The position numbers were made by a program, and so were the translations under genes. DNA of 64,000 nucleotides from an uncultured Amylibacter sp. (GTDB taxonomy: Bacteria > Pseudomonadota > Alphaproteobacteria > Rhodobacterales > Rhodobacteraceae): contig OY365741.1 in the NCBI GenBank assembly GCA_959347425.1, positions 434,001 through 498,000 of the forward strand, given 5' to 3'. Shown here piece by piece: positions 37,932 through 46,654 of this stretch (position 1 is the stretch's first letter; each line of letters opens with the position of its first letter). The notes under the pieces were generated by a model. It was not told the origin of the DNA, did not search any database, and saw only the letters and a program-made list of their open reading frames with translations.

Positions 37932-38204
37932 ATGAATAAACCTGTCAAAAAGAAAACCCTCCAAGAACAGATGCCTCTTATAATTGTTATATTGGTTGTA
38001 AATGTTCTTTTTTGGACATTTCTTATTGTAAATCACAATACACAAAATAACTCATATAATCAGAAACCCAAACCAAGAGCAGTTTATCAAGGAACGATAG
38101 ATGGTGCAAGCATAACTGAAACGGATTTAGGCGGGGGCTATAAAATGATTTGCGCAACGAAAGGTTCTAAAAAATCTTGTAATAAGGTTTTTGTGGGAAA
38201 TTAA
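37932..38204 (+). CDS. Small single-span membrane protein upstream of the second TPR gene
   Basis: A 90-residue protein with AGGAG 6 bp before its ATG. It has a basic N-terminus (MNKPVKKKT), one membrane span (about 14-34, PLIIVILVVNVLFWTFLIV), then an Asn/Gln-rich and a Gly/Lys-rich exterior part with two cysteines (C72 and C81). I do not recognise the family. It is encoded 22 bp before the coiled-coil/TPR gene, mirroring the arrangement at 3.3-3.5 kb, although the two small proteins are not clearly homologous. The AT-rich composition matches its partner. Confidence 0.8.
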   Translation: MNKPVKKKTLQEQMPLIIVILVVNVLFWTFLIVNHNTQNNSYNQKPKPRAVYQGTIDGASITETDLGGGYKMICATKGSKKSCNKVFVGN

Positions 38205-38226
38205 CTTTGTAGAATGAGGTGATGTT

Positions 38227-39525
38227 ATGGAATTTTTGGGTTCTTTTATAGTTGCAAAAAATGCAGCAATCGGTTTTTTTACCACAATGGGTTTAGGACG
38301 CTTTTTTAAACCTAAAGATTCACCCGCAGGATTAGCTGAAAGTCAACTCACAGAATCATTTCATGACAAAATTGTAAAAAAGGAACACAAGATTATAAAT
38401 CTTGAGCAACAAGCTACCACTTATAAAAAAGACAACAAACGCCTCCAAGCACAAGTTAAAAAACTTAAAGCCAAACTTAAACTTGACGGCGATAAAATAG
38501 GCGTAAAGAAATTAACAGAGGCTTTAACCGCGTTCCAAAAAAACGACTTTGATAATGCTGATAAACTATTTAAAGAAATAGAAGAAGCCCAAAAACTAGC
38601 TATTCAAGTATCTGCAAGCACAGCACTCGCTCGTGGGCAAATTGCAGAACGACAGGTACGCTGGACAGAAGCTGCTAAACATTATGCCCGTGCAGCACAA
38701 CTTTTCCCAAATTTTGATACTTTAACAAGAGCGCAAAAACTTGCTTACGAAATTGGCGATTATGACTCCGCTTTATCTTTGGCTATAAAGGCAAAAAAAA
38801 TTGTAATTGTAGATCATGGAGAAGAAAGCGAGCAACACGCCACCATTCTTGGAAATCTTGGTGGAATTTATTACGAGCAAGGACATTATAATAAAGCAGA
38901 ATCTTTTTATAGAGAAGCATTGGAAATTTGCAGAAAGAATTTTAAGGAAAACCATCAAGCTACTGCAATTAGTCTTAACAATCTTGCTGGAATTAATTTG
39001 TCACAAAAAAAATACACCGAAGCAGAGACACTCTATAAAAGAGCACTGAGTATTTGCAAAAATATTTTTAATGAAAACCATCCTTATACCGCTATCACCA
39101 TCAACAATCTCGCCGAAGTTTGCAAGCGGTTAGGCAAAAGTCAAAAAGCAGAATCACTTTATAAGGAATCTTTACAAATTCATAAAAAAATATTTGGAGA
39201 GAACCATCCACATACCGCTACCAGTTTAAGCAATCTTGGCTCGTTTTATAACGTGCAAAAAAACTATGAAGAGGCAGAAAAACTATTGAAACAATCTTTA
39301 GAAATCCGCAGAATAACACTAGGAAACAATCACCCCGATACAGGCACTAGTCTCAATAATATCGGGGGGCTTTATCTAGCACAGGCGCAATATAAAAAAG
39401 CAGAGCCATTTTGTGAAGAGGCATTAAAAATTTTTGTAACTAATCTTGGTCATGACCATCCTGATACCAAATTAATTAAAGAGAATCACGAAGAAATTAA
39501 AAAAAAACTAACAACTAATAACTAA
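38227..39525 (+). CDS. Membrane-anchored coiled-coil and TPR protein
   Basis: A 432-residue paralogue of the TPR protein at 2129-3328. It begins with a hydrophobic stretch (about 3-27) that may anchor it, then a coiled coil (about 45-90, KKEHKIINLEQQ and VKKLKAKLK), and a shared helical domain (about 95-195, including RGQIAERQVRWTEAAKHYARAA). Five 42-residue kinesin-light-chain-type TPR units with NH..TA turns complete it. A scaffold role is likely; the partner is unknown. The last residues, LTTNN, are encoded by an AACTAAC/AACTAAT heptamer array that also provides the stop. Confidence 0.87.
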   Translation: MEFLGSFIVAKNAAIGFFTTMGLGRFFKPKDSPAGLAESQLTESFHDKIVKKEHKIINLEQQATTYKKDNKRLQAQVKKLKAKLKLDGDKIGVKKLTEALTAFQKNDFDNADKLFKEIEEAQKLAIQVSASTALARGQIAERQVRWTEAAKHYARAAQLFPNFDTLTRAQKLAYEIGDYDSALSLAIKAKKIVIVDHGEESEQHATILGNLGGIYYEQGHYNKAESFYREALEICRKNFKENHQATAISLNNLAGINLSQKKYTEAETLYKRALSICKNIFNENHPYTAITINNLAEVCKRLGKSQKAESLYKESLQIHKKIFGENHPHTATSLSNLGSFYNVQKNYEEAEKLLKQSLEIRRITLGNNHPDTGTSLNNIGGLYLAQAQYKKAEPFCEEALKIFVTNLGHDHPDTKLIKENHEEIKKKLTTNN

Positions 39526-39555
39526 CAACTAACAACTAATAACTAACAACTAAAT
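39508..39555. repeat. Heptamer array between two convergent stop codons
   Basis: Six to seven AACTAAC/AACTAAT units. The left end is coding for the TPR protein C-terminus and the right end supplies the purD stop codon. Confidence 0.9.
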
Positions 39556-40785
39556 GTCTCTGCGATAAAACCCACCATCCCAATCCACCTGCTCAATCGC
39601 GCCGTAAGCCTTCGCCCGTGCCTCCGCCAAATCCGCACCAACCGCCGTAACGCCTAAAACCCGCCCGCCAGCCGACCGCAAAACTCCATCCTCCAACCGC
39701 GTTCCAGCGTGGAAAATCTGCAAATCCTCACCATCAAAAACCCGCGAAACCCCCTTAATTTCATCACCAACGGCATAGTCCCCAGGATACCCCGCCGCCG
39801 CATAAACCACGCACAAAGCCGCGCCCAAAGCCCAATCCAACTTCACCGAACCGAGCCGCCCAACGGCGCAAGCATACAACGCGTCCAGCGCTTGCCCGCC
39901 CAACCGCATCATTAAAACTTGGCATTCTGGGTCGCCGAACCGCACGTTATATTCCACCAAACGGGCGCGCCCATCGGCTATCATCAAACCCGCGTACAGC
40001 ACCCCGTGATAGGGCGTTCCTCGGCGACTCATCTCTGCCAAAGTGGGGTGAATAATCTCATCCATAGCCTGCTGCAAAACCTCAGGCGACAAAACGGGGG
40101 CGGGCGAATACGCCCCCATACCACCCGTATTCGGCCCCTTATCCCCATCATAGGCGCGTTTGTGGTCTTGGGCAGAGCCGAAAGGCAACGCCGTTTCCCC
40201 ATCGCATAAAACGAAAAGACTGGACTCTTCCCCCGCCATAAATTCTTCAATCAGCACGCACGCATTGCCATCCGCAAAAATAGCGTCCAGAGCCGCCAGT
40301 GCTTGTTCCATAGTTTCCGCCACGACCACGCCTTTACCCGCCGCCAGCCCGTCGTCTTTTATCACTATCGGTGCGCCTTGGCTTTGCAAATATGCCCGCG
40401 CGGGGGCGAGGTCATTGAAACTCGCGCTCTTCGCAGTCGGCGCATTAACGGCGGTGCAGATTTGTTTGGTGAATGCCTTTGAACCCTCCAGCATAGCCGC
40501 CTGCGCACTGGGGCCAAACACCGTAATTCCCGCGTTTGACAACGCATCCGCCAACCCCGCGACCAGCGGAGCCTCTGGCCCTATGATAACGAAATCAATC
40601 TGTTTTGCGGTGCAAAATTGGATTATGTCCGCGTGGTTGCTTGGGTCTATCCCAACGCACTCAGCAATTTGCGCTATGCCAGCGTTGCCCATCGCGCAAT
40701 ATAGATTTGTGCAGTTAGGGCTTTGGCGTACCGCCCAAGCTATCGCGTGTTCGCGTCCGCCGTTGCCAATAATGAGAATATTCAT
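39550..40785 (-). CDS. purD: Phosphoribosylamine-glycine ligase (GAR synthetase)
   Basis: An ATP-grasp enzyme of purine synthesis. A 411-residue protein starting MNILIIGNGGREHAIAWAV. ATP-grasp parts include VIKDDGLAAGKGVVVAE near 143 and the PurD signature RFGDPECQV near 285. The stop codon is inside a heptamer array. It is separated from fabG by only 16 bp and may share a transcript with it. Confidence 0.96.
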   Translation of the reverse strand: MNILIIGNGGREHAIAWAVRQSPNCTNLYCAMGNAGIAQIAECVGIDPSNHADIIQFCTAKQIDFVIIGPEAPLVAGLADALSNAGITVFGPSAQAAMLEGSKAFTKQICTAVNAPTAKSASFNDLAPARAYLQSQGAPIVIKDDGLAAGKGVVVAETMEQALAALDAIFADGNACVLIEEFMAGEESSLFVLCDGETALPFGSAQDHKRAYDGDKGPNTGGMGAYSPAPVLSPEVLQQAMDEIIHPTLAEMSRRGTPYHGVLYAGLMIADGRARLVEYNVRFGDPECQVLMMRLGGQALDALYACAVGRLGSVKLDWALGAALCVVYAAAGYPGDYAVGDEIKGVSRVFDGEDLQIFHAGTRLEDGVLRSAGGRVLGVTAVGADLAEARAKAYGAIEQVDWDGGFYRRDI

Positions 40786-40807
40786 AATTCACAATTCACA
40801 ACTAAAC
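40782..40807. repeat. Short heptamer stretch (AATTCAC type)
   Basis: Three units between fabG and purD. It includes the fabG stop codon and touches the purD start codon. Confidence 0.7.
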
Positions 40808-41539
40808 CATCGCCATCCCGCCATTGACATGCAGGGTTTGTCCCGTCACATAGGCCGCCTCTTCTGACGCAAGATAAACCACGGCCGCCGCGATTTCATC
40901 CGCTCCACCCATCCGCGATTGGGGGATATTTTCCAAAATAGCCTCCTTCACCTTGTCCGCCAAATCCGCCGTCATCGCCGTTTCAATAAACCCAGGGGCT
41001 ACGCAATTCGCGGTAATCCCACGGCTTGCCACCTCTTGCGCATAGGACTTTGTCATGCCAATCAGCCCCGCCTTGGACGCGGCATAATTCACCTGCCCCG
41101 CGTTGCCCGTCACGCCGACTATGGACGTTATGTTAATCACCCGCCCCCAACGCGCCTTCATCATCGCCCGCAAAGTTCCCCGCATCAGCCGCATGGTAGA
41201 GGTCAGATTGACATCAATCACATCGCCCCATTCCTCATCCGTCATCCGCATGAACAGATTATCACGGGTTAGCCCCGCGTTATTCACCAGAATATCCAGC
41301 GAGCCCAAGGCGGCCGTCGCTGCTTCAGGCAGCGCGGCAACAGCCTCCGCATCGCCCAAATCACAAGGGCATACAAACGCACCCTTGCCTAGCTCCGCCG
41401 CCAGTTCGTTCAACGGCTCCACCCGCCGACCCGATAGAGCAACCTGTGCGCCTTGCTTATGCAACGCCCGCGCGATGGCCGCGCCTATACCGCCAGATGC
41501 GCCCGTTACCAGCGCGTTTTTGTGGGTTAAATCAAACAT
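40802..41539 (-). CDS. fabG: 3-oxoacyl-[acyl-carrier-protein] reductase
   Basis: A 245-residue short-chain dehydrogenase reducing beta-ketoacyl-ACP with NADPH. It has the cofactor loop TGASGGIG at 12-19, NNAG near 86, catalytic S139, Y152 and K156, and the family end GQTLHVNGGMAMV. It is downstream of fabD with 4 bp between them, and its ribosome-binding site AAAGGA overlaps the fabD stop codon, so the two are translationally close. acpP lies apart at 50.4 kb. Confidence 0.96.
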   Translation of the reverse strand: MFDLTHKNALVTGASGGIGAAIARALHKQGAQVALSGRRVEPLNELAAELGKGAFVCPCDLGDAEAVAALPEAATAALGSLDILVNNAGLTRDNLFMRMTDEEWGDVIDVNLTSTMRLMRGTLRAMMKARWGRVINITSIVGVTGNAGQVNYAASKAGLIGMTKSYAQEVASRGITANCVAPGFIETAMTADLADKVKEAILENIPQSRMGGADEIAAAVVYLASEEAAYVTGQTLHVNGGMAMV

Positions 41540-41543
41540 AGTT

Positions 41544-42470
41544 TTATCCTTTGTTGTGGGTTGTTATATCTTGAGGCGTTCCTATCGCCGTGCAAGTTGC
41601 GTCTTTATTAACGCGCCTTATCATACCGCTTAACGCCTTGCCCGCGCCGATTTCATAGTAATCGGTGACTCCCTGTTTGGTCATCCACCCGATGGAGTCG
41701 CGCCAACGGACAGAGCCTGTGATTTGCTCTATCAAGCGGGTTTTGATTTCATCAGGGGTAGTGATTGCGGTGGCGGTGACGTTACAGACGAGCGGCATGT
41801 TCGGTGTGGTAATGGTTATATCTGCCAGAGCCTCTGCCATTTTCTCCGCCGCGGGTTGCATTAATGGGCAATGGAAAGGCGCGGATACGGGTAAGATCAA
41901 CGCACGTTTCGCACCCGCTTGTTTGGCCAAATCAACGGCACGTTCAACGGCGGATTTATGACCAGAGACAACGACTTGGGACGGGTCGTTATCGTTGGCG
42001 GCGGTGCAGATTTCGCCCTGTGAGGCTTGTTCGGCTATGGTTTGAACCGTGGCAAAATCCAGCCCCAATATGGCGGCCATCGCGCCTATCCCCACGGGGA
42101 CAGCCTCCTGCATAGCCGTTCCACGAAGGCGTAATAACCGTGCGGTATCCGTCAGCGATAACGCACCCGCGGCGCACAGGGCGGAGTACTCGCCCAAAGA
42201 ATGCCCCGCAACAAAGGCAGGGTTCGGGGCGATATTTTCGGATTCCATCGCGCGGAGGGCGGCGATACTGGTTGCCATCAGTGCGGGTTGCGCGTTTTCG
42301 GTGAGCGTAAGGGTTTGCTGGTCGCCCGCCCATATAAGGGCAGATAGCGGTTGGGCGAGGGCTTCGTCCACCTCTTTAAACACGGCGGCGGCGGCGGGAT
42401 AGGCGTTTGCCAGCTCCTGCCCCATTCCGATTGATTGCGCCCCTTGACCGGGGAAAACATAGGCATGCAT
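41544..42470 (-). CDS. fabD: Malonyl-CoA:ACP transacylase
   Basis: Loads malonate onto ACP for fatty-acid synthesis. A 308-residue protein with the start motif YVFPGQGAQSIGMG, active-site S91 in GHSLGEYSAL, and His in SAPFHCPLM near 199. The ATG at 42470 gives the normal N-terminus; a longer frame from 42527 adds 19 atypical residues. Confidence 0.95.
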   Translation of the reverse strand: MHAYVFPGQGAQSIGMGQELANAYPAAAAVFKEVDEALAQPLSALIWAGDQQTLTLTENAQPALMATSIAALRAMESENIAPNPAFVAGHSLGEYSALCAAGALSLTDTARLLRLRGTAMQEAVPVGIGAMAAILGLDFATVQTIAEQASQGEICTAANDNDPSQVVVSGHKSAVERAVDLAKQAGAKRALILPVSAPFHCPLMQPAAEKMAEALADITITTPNMPLVCNVTATAITTPDEIKTRLIEQITGSVRWRDSIGWMTKQGVTDYYEIGAGKALSGMIRRVNKDATCTAIGTPQDITTHNKG

Positions 42471-42533
42471 GGGTGTGTCCAATTCTGTTTTTAAGTGGGT
42501 GTTAGCAGGTTTTTGGTTGGGAGGCAAGGGGGG

Positions 42534-42626
42534 TTAGTAGTGATTAGTGATTAGCGATTAGTGATTAGTTTTTAGTGATGAATACCCGAAGGGCTATTCA
42601 CAATCCATAACTAATCATTAATAACA
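42534..42626. repeat. Degenerate heptamer arrays with family A fragment
   Basis: GATTAGT units (42534-42575), a 20-bp family A fragment (ACCCGAAGGGCT, about 42583-42596), and AACTAAT-like units (42607-42626). TTGACA at 42627 with TAATAA 16 bp later is a likely gst promoter. Confidence 0.75.
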
Positions 42627-42686
42627 TTGACAATCTTAAAAAAATCAGTAATAACGAATAATTAACATTTAGAAAGGAACGCACCT

Positions 42687-43388
42687 ATGACCCAAACTCC
42701 GATTGACCTATATTATTGGCCTACCCCGAACGGTTGGAAAATATCCATCGCGCTGGAAGAAATGAACCTGCCCTATAATGTGCATTTGATTGATATCGGC
42801 AAGGGCGAACAATTCGCCCCTGATTTTCTGCGTATTGCCCCGAATAACCGCATGCCCGCGATTATTGATGCGCAAGGGCCCGAGGGTGAGCCTATATCCC
42901 TGTTTGAGTCGGGCGCGATTTTGCAGTATTTGGCACGGAAAACTGGGCAATTTTATGGCACAACCGTGCGACAATCTTTGGAAATAGATCAATGGCTTAT
43001 GTGGCAGATGGGCGGGGTTGGCCCTATGGCTGGGCAAGCGCATCACTTTTTGAAATACGCACCGCAAATGGATCCGCCCCAAGTTCTGCCCTACGCGCAG
43101 GATAGGTATCGTGCCGAGGTTACTCGTTTGTATTCCGTTTTGGATAAACAACTGGCGGGGCGCGATTATGTTTGCGACGATTATTCCATAGCTGATATGG
43201 CGATTTGGCCATGGGCGCAATCGTGGCAAGGGCAAGAGCAGGATATTTCGGGAATGCCCAATTTGGCGGCTTGGCTGGATCGGTGTGGCGCACGGGAGGC
43301 TGTTATCAAAGGCAAGGCTGTGGCTGAGGATTTACGCGGTGGAACAATGGATAAAGAGGCGCAAAAGCATTTGTTTAAGGCGCGGTAG
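42687..43388 (+). CDS. Glutathione S-transferase, YfcG/YghU-like
   Basis: A 233-residue GST with an N-terminal thioredoxin-like half (DLYYWPTPNGWK, then NNRMPAIID and LFESGAILQYLA) and an all-helical C-terminal half (SIADMAIWPWAQSW). The PNGWK motif marks the nu-class disulfide-bond oxidoreductases such as E. coli YfcG and YghU. It probably acts in thiol redox control. AAAGGAA lies before the ATG. Confidence 0.9.
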   Translation: MTQTPIDLYYWPTPNGWKISIALEEMNLPYNVHLIDIGKGEQFAPDFLRIAPNNRMPAIIDAQGPEGEPISLFESGAILQYLARKTGQFYGTTVRQSLEIDQWLMWQMGGVGPMAGQAHHFLKYAPQMDPPQVLPYAQDRYRAEVTRLYSVLDKQLAGRDYVCDDYSIADMAIWPWAQSWQGQEQDISGMPNLAAWLDRCGAREAVIKGKAVAEDLRGGTMDKEAQKHLFKAR

Positions 43389-43402
43389 GGGGCAACGACC
43401 CT

Positions 43403-44017
43403 CTAATCCTCTTTTGCATACCGCTTAAAAACCCCTGCTTGCGATATGAAAAACACCAGCATCAGGGCGGTGATGCCAAAGACTTTGAAATTCACCCATA
43501 CAGAGGTGGAAAACACCCGCCAAACAACTTCGTTCCCCACAGCCAGCATCAGAAAAAACACCATAAAACGACGGGTCAGGATCATCCAGCCCTCAGCCCG
43601 CAGGGGCAAGGCTTGCCCCATTAAAACCTGCAAATACGACTGCCCGCGCAGCAACCCAACCCCCAAAATCACGCTAAACAGCAGATAAATCAGGGTCGGT
43701 TTCATTTTGAAAAACCGCTCATCATTCCACCAAATGCTCAGCCCGCCGAAGACAATCACCAAAACGGCGGTGAAAATCTGGGTGACGGATAGCGTGCCGC
43801 TTAACAGCCACAAAATCGCGGTAGAGACTAATAACAAAGGGATAAACAGCGCGGTGGCAAGGATAAACCCTTGATAAACCTGCCCGAAAACCTCAAATTC
43901 CGTGTCCTTTAACATCGTGTAAGCAATAAAAAACGCGACCAACGGGCCGAGTTCCAATACGGATTTTACCCACGATGGGATGGGTTTTTTGTCGCCGTGC
44001 TTATTCTGATTATCCAT
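43403..44017 (-). CDS. ispZ: Inner-membrane septation protein A family (IspZ/YciB)
   Basis: A 204-residue membrane protein with about five spans. PSWVKSVLELGPLVAFF near the start and the later WGVFSTSVWVNFK-like VWRVFSTSVWVNFKVFG are family marks. YciB-type proteins influence envelope integrity and septation. The ATG at 44017 overlaps the ftsY stop by 8 bp, implying translational coupling, a neighbourhood shared with other alphaproteobacteria. Confidence 0.88.
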   Translation of the reverse strand: MDNQNKHGDKKPIPSWVKSVLELGPLVAFFIAYTMLKDTEFEVFGQVYQGFILATALFIPLLLVSTAILWLLSGTLSVTQIFTAVLVIVFGGLSIWWNDERFFKMKPTLIYLLFSVILGVGLLRGQSYLQVLMGQALPLRAEGWMILTRRFMVFFLMLAVGNEVVWRVFSTSVWVNFKVFGITALMLVFFISQAGVFKRYAKED

Positions 44018-45215
44018 TTTTATTCCCCTGTTCCCCTTGCCCCAGCAAGGCTGACGCGAATTCTTTCGGTTCAAACGCCGATAAATCATCGATTTGCTCG
44101 CCCACGCCAATCGCGTGAATTGGCAGGGCGAATTTATCCGCCAAAGCCACCAGAATCCCGCCCCGTGCGGTGCCGTCTAGCTTTGTCATGACCAGCCCGC
44201 TCACGTCCGATATTTTCTGGAAAATCTCCACTTGGGACAGGGCGTTTTGCCCAGTTGTCGCGTCCAAAACCAGCAGAGTATTATGCGGAGCGTCCGCGTC
44301 TTTCTTACGCAACACCCGCATGATTTTTGCCAATTCGTCCATTAAATCTTGGCGGTTTTGCAACCGTCCAGCCGTGTCAATCATTAACAAATCCACCTGT
44401 TTTTCTTCGGCGCGAGCCAGTGCGTCAAATGCCAGCGCGGCGGGGTCTGATCCCTCGGCGGCGGTTAAAACTTCCACCCCAGCGCGTTGCCCCCAGACCT
44501 GTAATTGTTCCACGGCGGCGGCGCGGAATGTGTCGCCCGCGGCGATTAAAACCGATTTGCCGGCGGATTTGAACTGGGCTGCCAGCTTGCCAATCGTTGT
44601 CGTTTTGCCAGAGCCATTGACGCCTACGACCAGCACCACTTGGGGTTTTTTCGCGTACAAAGGCAAGGGACGCGCCACGGGTTCCAAAATCGCGATGATT
44701 TGGTCGGCGAGCAGGGTTTTGATTTGGTCGGTGCTGAGCCGTTTGCCGAAGTGGGAATCGGCGATACTGGCGCACAGGCGAACGGCGGTTTCAACACCCA
44801 TATCGGCGGCGATGAGCACGTCTTCAAGGCTCTCAAGCATCGCGTCATCCAAGGTGCGTTTCGCGGTGACTTTTTCTGCTACTTTTTTTGTGGCGCGTTT
44901 GAAGACACGCCCTAGTAAGGATTTTTTTTCAGGTTCGGGTGTAGGTTCTGGTTCAGGTTCTGGCTCTGGTTCTGGTTCTGGTGTGGGTTTGGGTTTGGGT
45001 TTGGGTTCTGGTGTGGGTTTGGGTTCTGGCTTTGGCTTTGGCTTTGGCTCAACCTGCTCTTCAACAACCTCAACGACCTCTTCCGCAACCTGCTCCTCAA
45101 CGACTTCTTCAACGACCTCTTCAACCGCACCTTCCACAACAATCGCTTCCAAATCATCATTCAGCTTACTGGATGATTTGAACAACTTCTCTTTTAATTT
45201 TTTAAAGAATGACAT
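44010..45215 (-). CDS. ftsY: Signal recognition particle receptor FtsY
   Basis: A 401-residue SRP GTPase targeting ribosomes to the membrane. The acidic N-terminal A domain (Val/Glu repeats, 25-55) continues into an unusual run of KP/EP repeats (about 56-97). The N domain follows, then the G domain with GVNGSGKTTTIGKLA near 197, DTFRAAAVEQL, DTAGRLQN and TKLDGTARGG. The Pro/Glu/Lys tract is encoded by short tandem DNA repeats and may vary in length. xseA precedes it by 3 bp. Confidence 0.95.
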   Translation of the reverse strand: MSFFKKLKEKLFKSSSKLNDDLEAIVVEGAVEEVVEEVVEEQVAEEVVEVVEEQVEPKPKPKPEPKPTPEPKPKPKPTPEPEPEPEPEPEPTPEPEKKSLLGRVFKRATKKVAEKVTAKRTLDDAMLESLEDVLIAADMGVETAVRLCASIADSHFGKRLSTDQIKTLLADQIIAILEPVARPLPLYAKKPQVVLVVGVNGSGKTTTIGKLAAQFKSAGKSVLIAAGDTFRAAAVEQLQVWGQRAGVEVLTAAEGSDPAALAFDALARAEEKQVDLLMIDTAGRLQNRQDLMDELAKIMRVLRKKDADAPHNTLLVLDATTGQNALSQVEIFQKISDVSGLVMTKLDGTARGGILVALADKFALPIHAIGVGEQIDDLSAFEPKEFASALLGQGEQGNKNG

Positions 45216-45218
45216 CGC

Positions 45219-46595
45219 TTATTTATCCACCTGCACGGCAATTTTACCATCGCTAAACTCGATTTCCAGCTTATCCAGCCCGCTCGCCACACCAGCCAAA
45301 GCAACAGGCACACCCTCCCCGCGCACAACGGCATAACCACGGCGCAAAGTCGCCTTATACCCCAGCGTATCCAGCAAGCGTTCCAGCCCGTCCAACCTGC
45401 GCCGCCTATCGGCTACCCCGCCCAAAATCGCGCCCGATAACCGCCCGCCCGCAACGGCGACTCGGTCAGTTTGGCGGGTGATTTGCATACGCAAAACACG
45501 GGGTTGCAACCGCGCGGCGGTTTGGGTTAAACGATTTCTGTGATTTTGCGTCAGGCGCAAAAGCCCTCCATATAAACGGCTTTCCATCATATCCACCCGT
45601 TGCCCATGCATCCGCACCGCGTCCATGGGGTTCGGCAAAGCACGGGATAAATCCGCCAATCTCTGCCCACGAGCCCGCAACGCACCCGTCAAAGCCCGCA
45701 ACCTGCGTTGTTCAATATCCGCCAATGCAGCCAATAAATCCGCCCGAACAGGCACCGCCAATTCCGCCGCGGCAGTGGGTGTTGGGGCGCGTAAATCGGC
45801 CGCATAATCAATCAGGGTTGTATCCGTTTCATGCCCAATCGCGGAAATCAGGGGAATATCGCTGGCGGCAACCGCACGGACAACCGATTCTTCGTTAAAA
45901 CCCCAGAGGTCTTCCAACGACCCACCACCCCTCGCCACAATCAAAACATCGGGGCGCGGGATGCCGTTGGCGGACAGGGCGGGCAAGGCGTTCATACCTT
46001 TGATAGCGTTGCTGATTTCACTCGCGCATTTCGCGCCTTGGCATGCGGCAGGCCAAACGATAACTTCGCAGGGGAAACGGGCGCGCAACCGATGCAGAAT
46101 ATCACGGATAACCGCGCCAGAGGGCGAGGTGATAACGCCGATAACCCGCGGCATAAAGGGGATTGGCTTCTTGCGGTCGGGGGCGAATAATCCCTCGGCT
46201 GTTAGGGCGGCTTTGCGCTGTTCCAACATCGCCATTAACGCACCCGCCCCAGCAGGGGCTATCGATTCGATGATAAGTTGGTATTTGGATTGCCCCGCGA
46301 AAGTGGTGAGGCGACCTGTTGCTATCACCTCCATCCCCTCGGTTGGAGGATGGGGCATATTGGCGGCCGCCCCCTTCCATATAACCGCGCTAAGAACGGC
46401 GCGGTCGTCCTTTATATCCAGATAAACATGACCAGAGGCGGGGCGCGATATCCGCCCGATTTCGCCCTTGACGCGGATGTGGGCGAATTGCCCTTCAACC
46501 GTGCGTTTCAGTTGGGCAGAGATTTGGGATACGCTGTATTCGGGGATATTCTGCCCTATCGGTGCGTTCGCGGGTTCTATGAGTAGGTCGTCCAT
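45219..46595 (-). CDS. xseA: Exodeoxyribonuclease VII large subunit
   Basis: A 458-residue single-strand nuclease subunit. The N-terminal OB fold holds VKGEIGRISRPASGHVYLDIKD. The catalytic core has PRVIGVITSPSGAVIRDI near 151, ARGGGSLEDLWGFNEE near 219 and SAIGHETDTTLID near 250. A long helical region follows. xseB is not in the window. It is three bases upstream of ftsY. Confidence 0.94.
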   Translation of the reverse strand: MDDLLIEPANAPIGQNIPEYSVSQISAQLKRTVEGQFAHIRVKGEIGRISRPASGHVYLDIKDDRAVLSAVIWKGAAANMPHPPTEGMEVIATGRLTTFAGQSKYQLIIESIAPAGAGALMAMLEQRKAALTAEGLFAPDRKKPIPFMPRVIGVITSPSGAVIRDILHRLRARFPCEVIVWPAACQGAKCASEISNAIKGMNALPALSANGIPRPDVLIVARGGGSLEDLWGFNEESVVRAVAASDIPLISAIGHETDTTLIDYAADLRAPTPTAAAELAVPVRADLLAALADIEQRRLRALTGALRARGQRLADLSRALPNPMDAVRMHGQRVDMMESRLYGGLLRLTQNHRNRLTQTAARLQPRVLRMQITRQTDRVAVAGGRLSGAILGGVADRRRRLDGLERLLDTLGYKATLRRGYAVVRGEGVPVALAGVASGLDKLEIEFSDGKIAVQVDK

Positions 46596-46654
46596 AGGGC
46601 TTTATACAGGGTTTTTGGGGGATTGTAAATTGCGAATAACCCCCAAATAGCCCC

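Noticed and set aside
44170..45336. 388-codon open frame opposite ftsY
   Set aside because: Shadow of the conserved ftsY gene with Ser/Gly-rich nonsense sequence.
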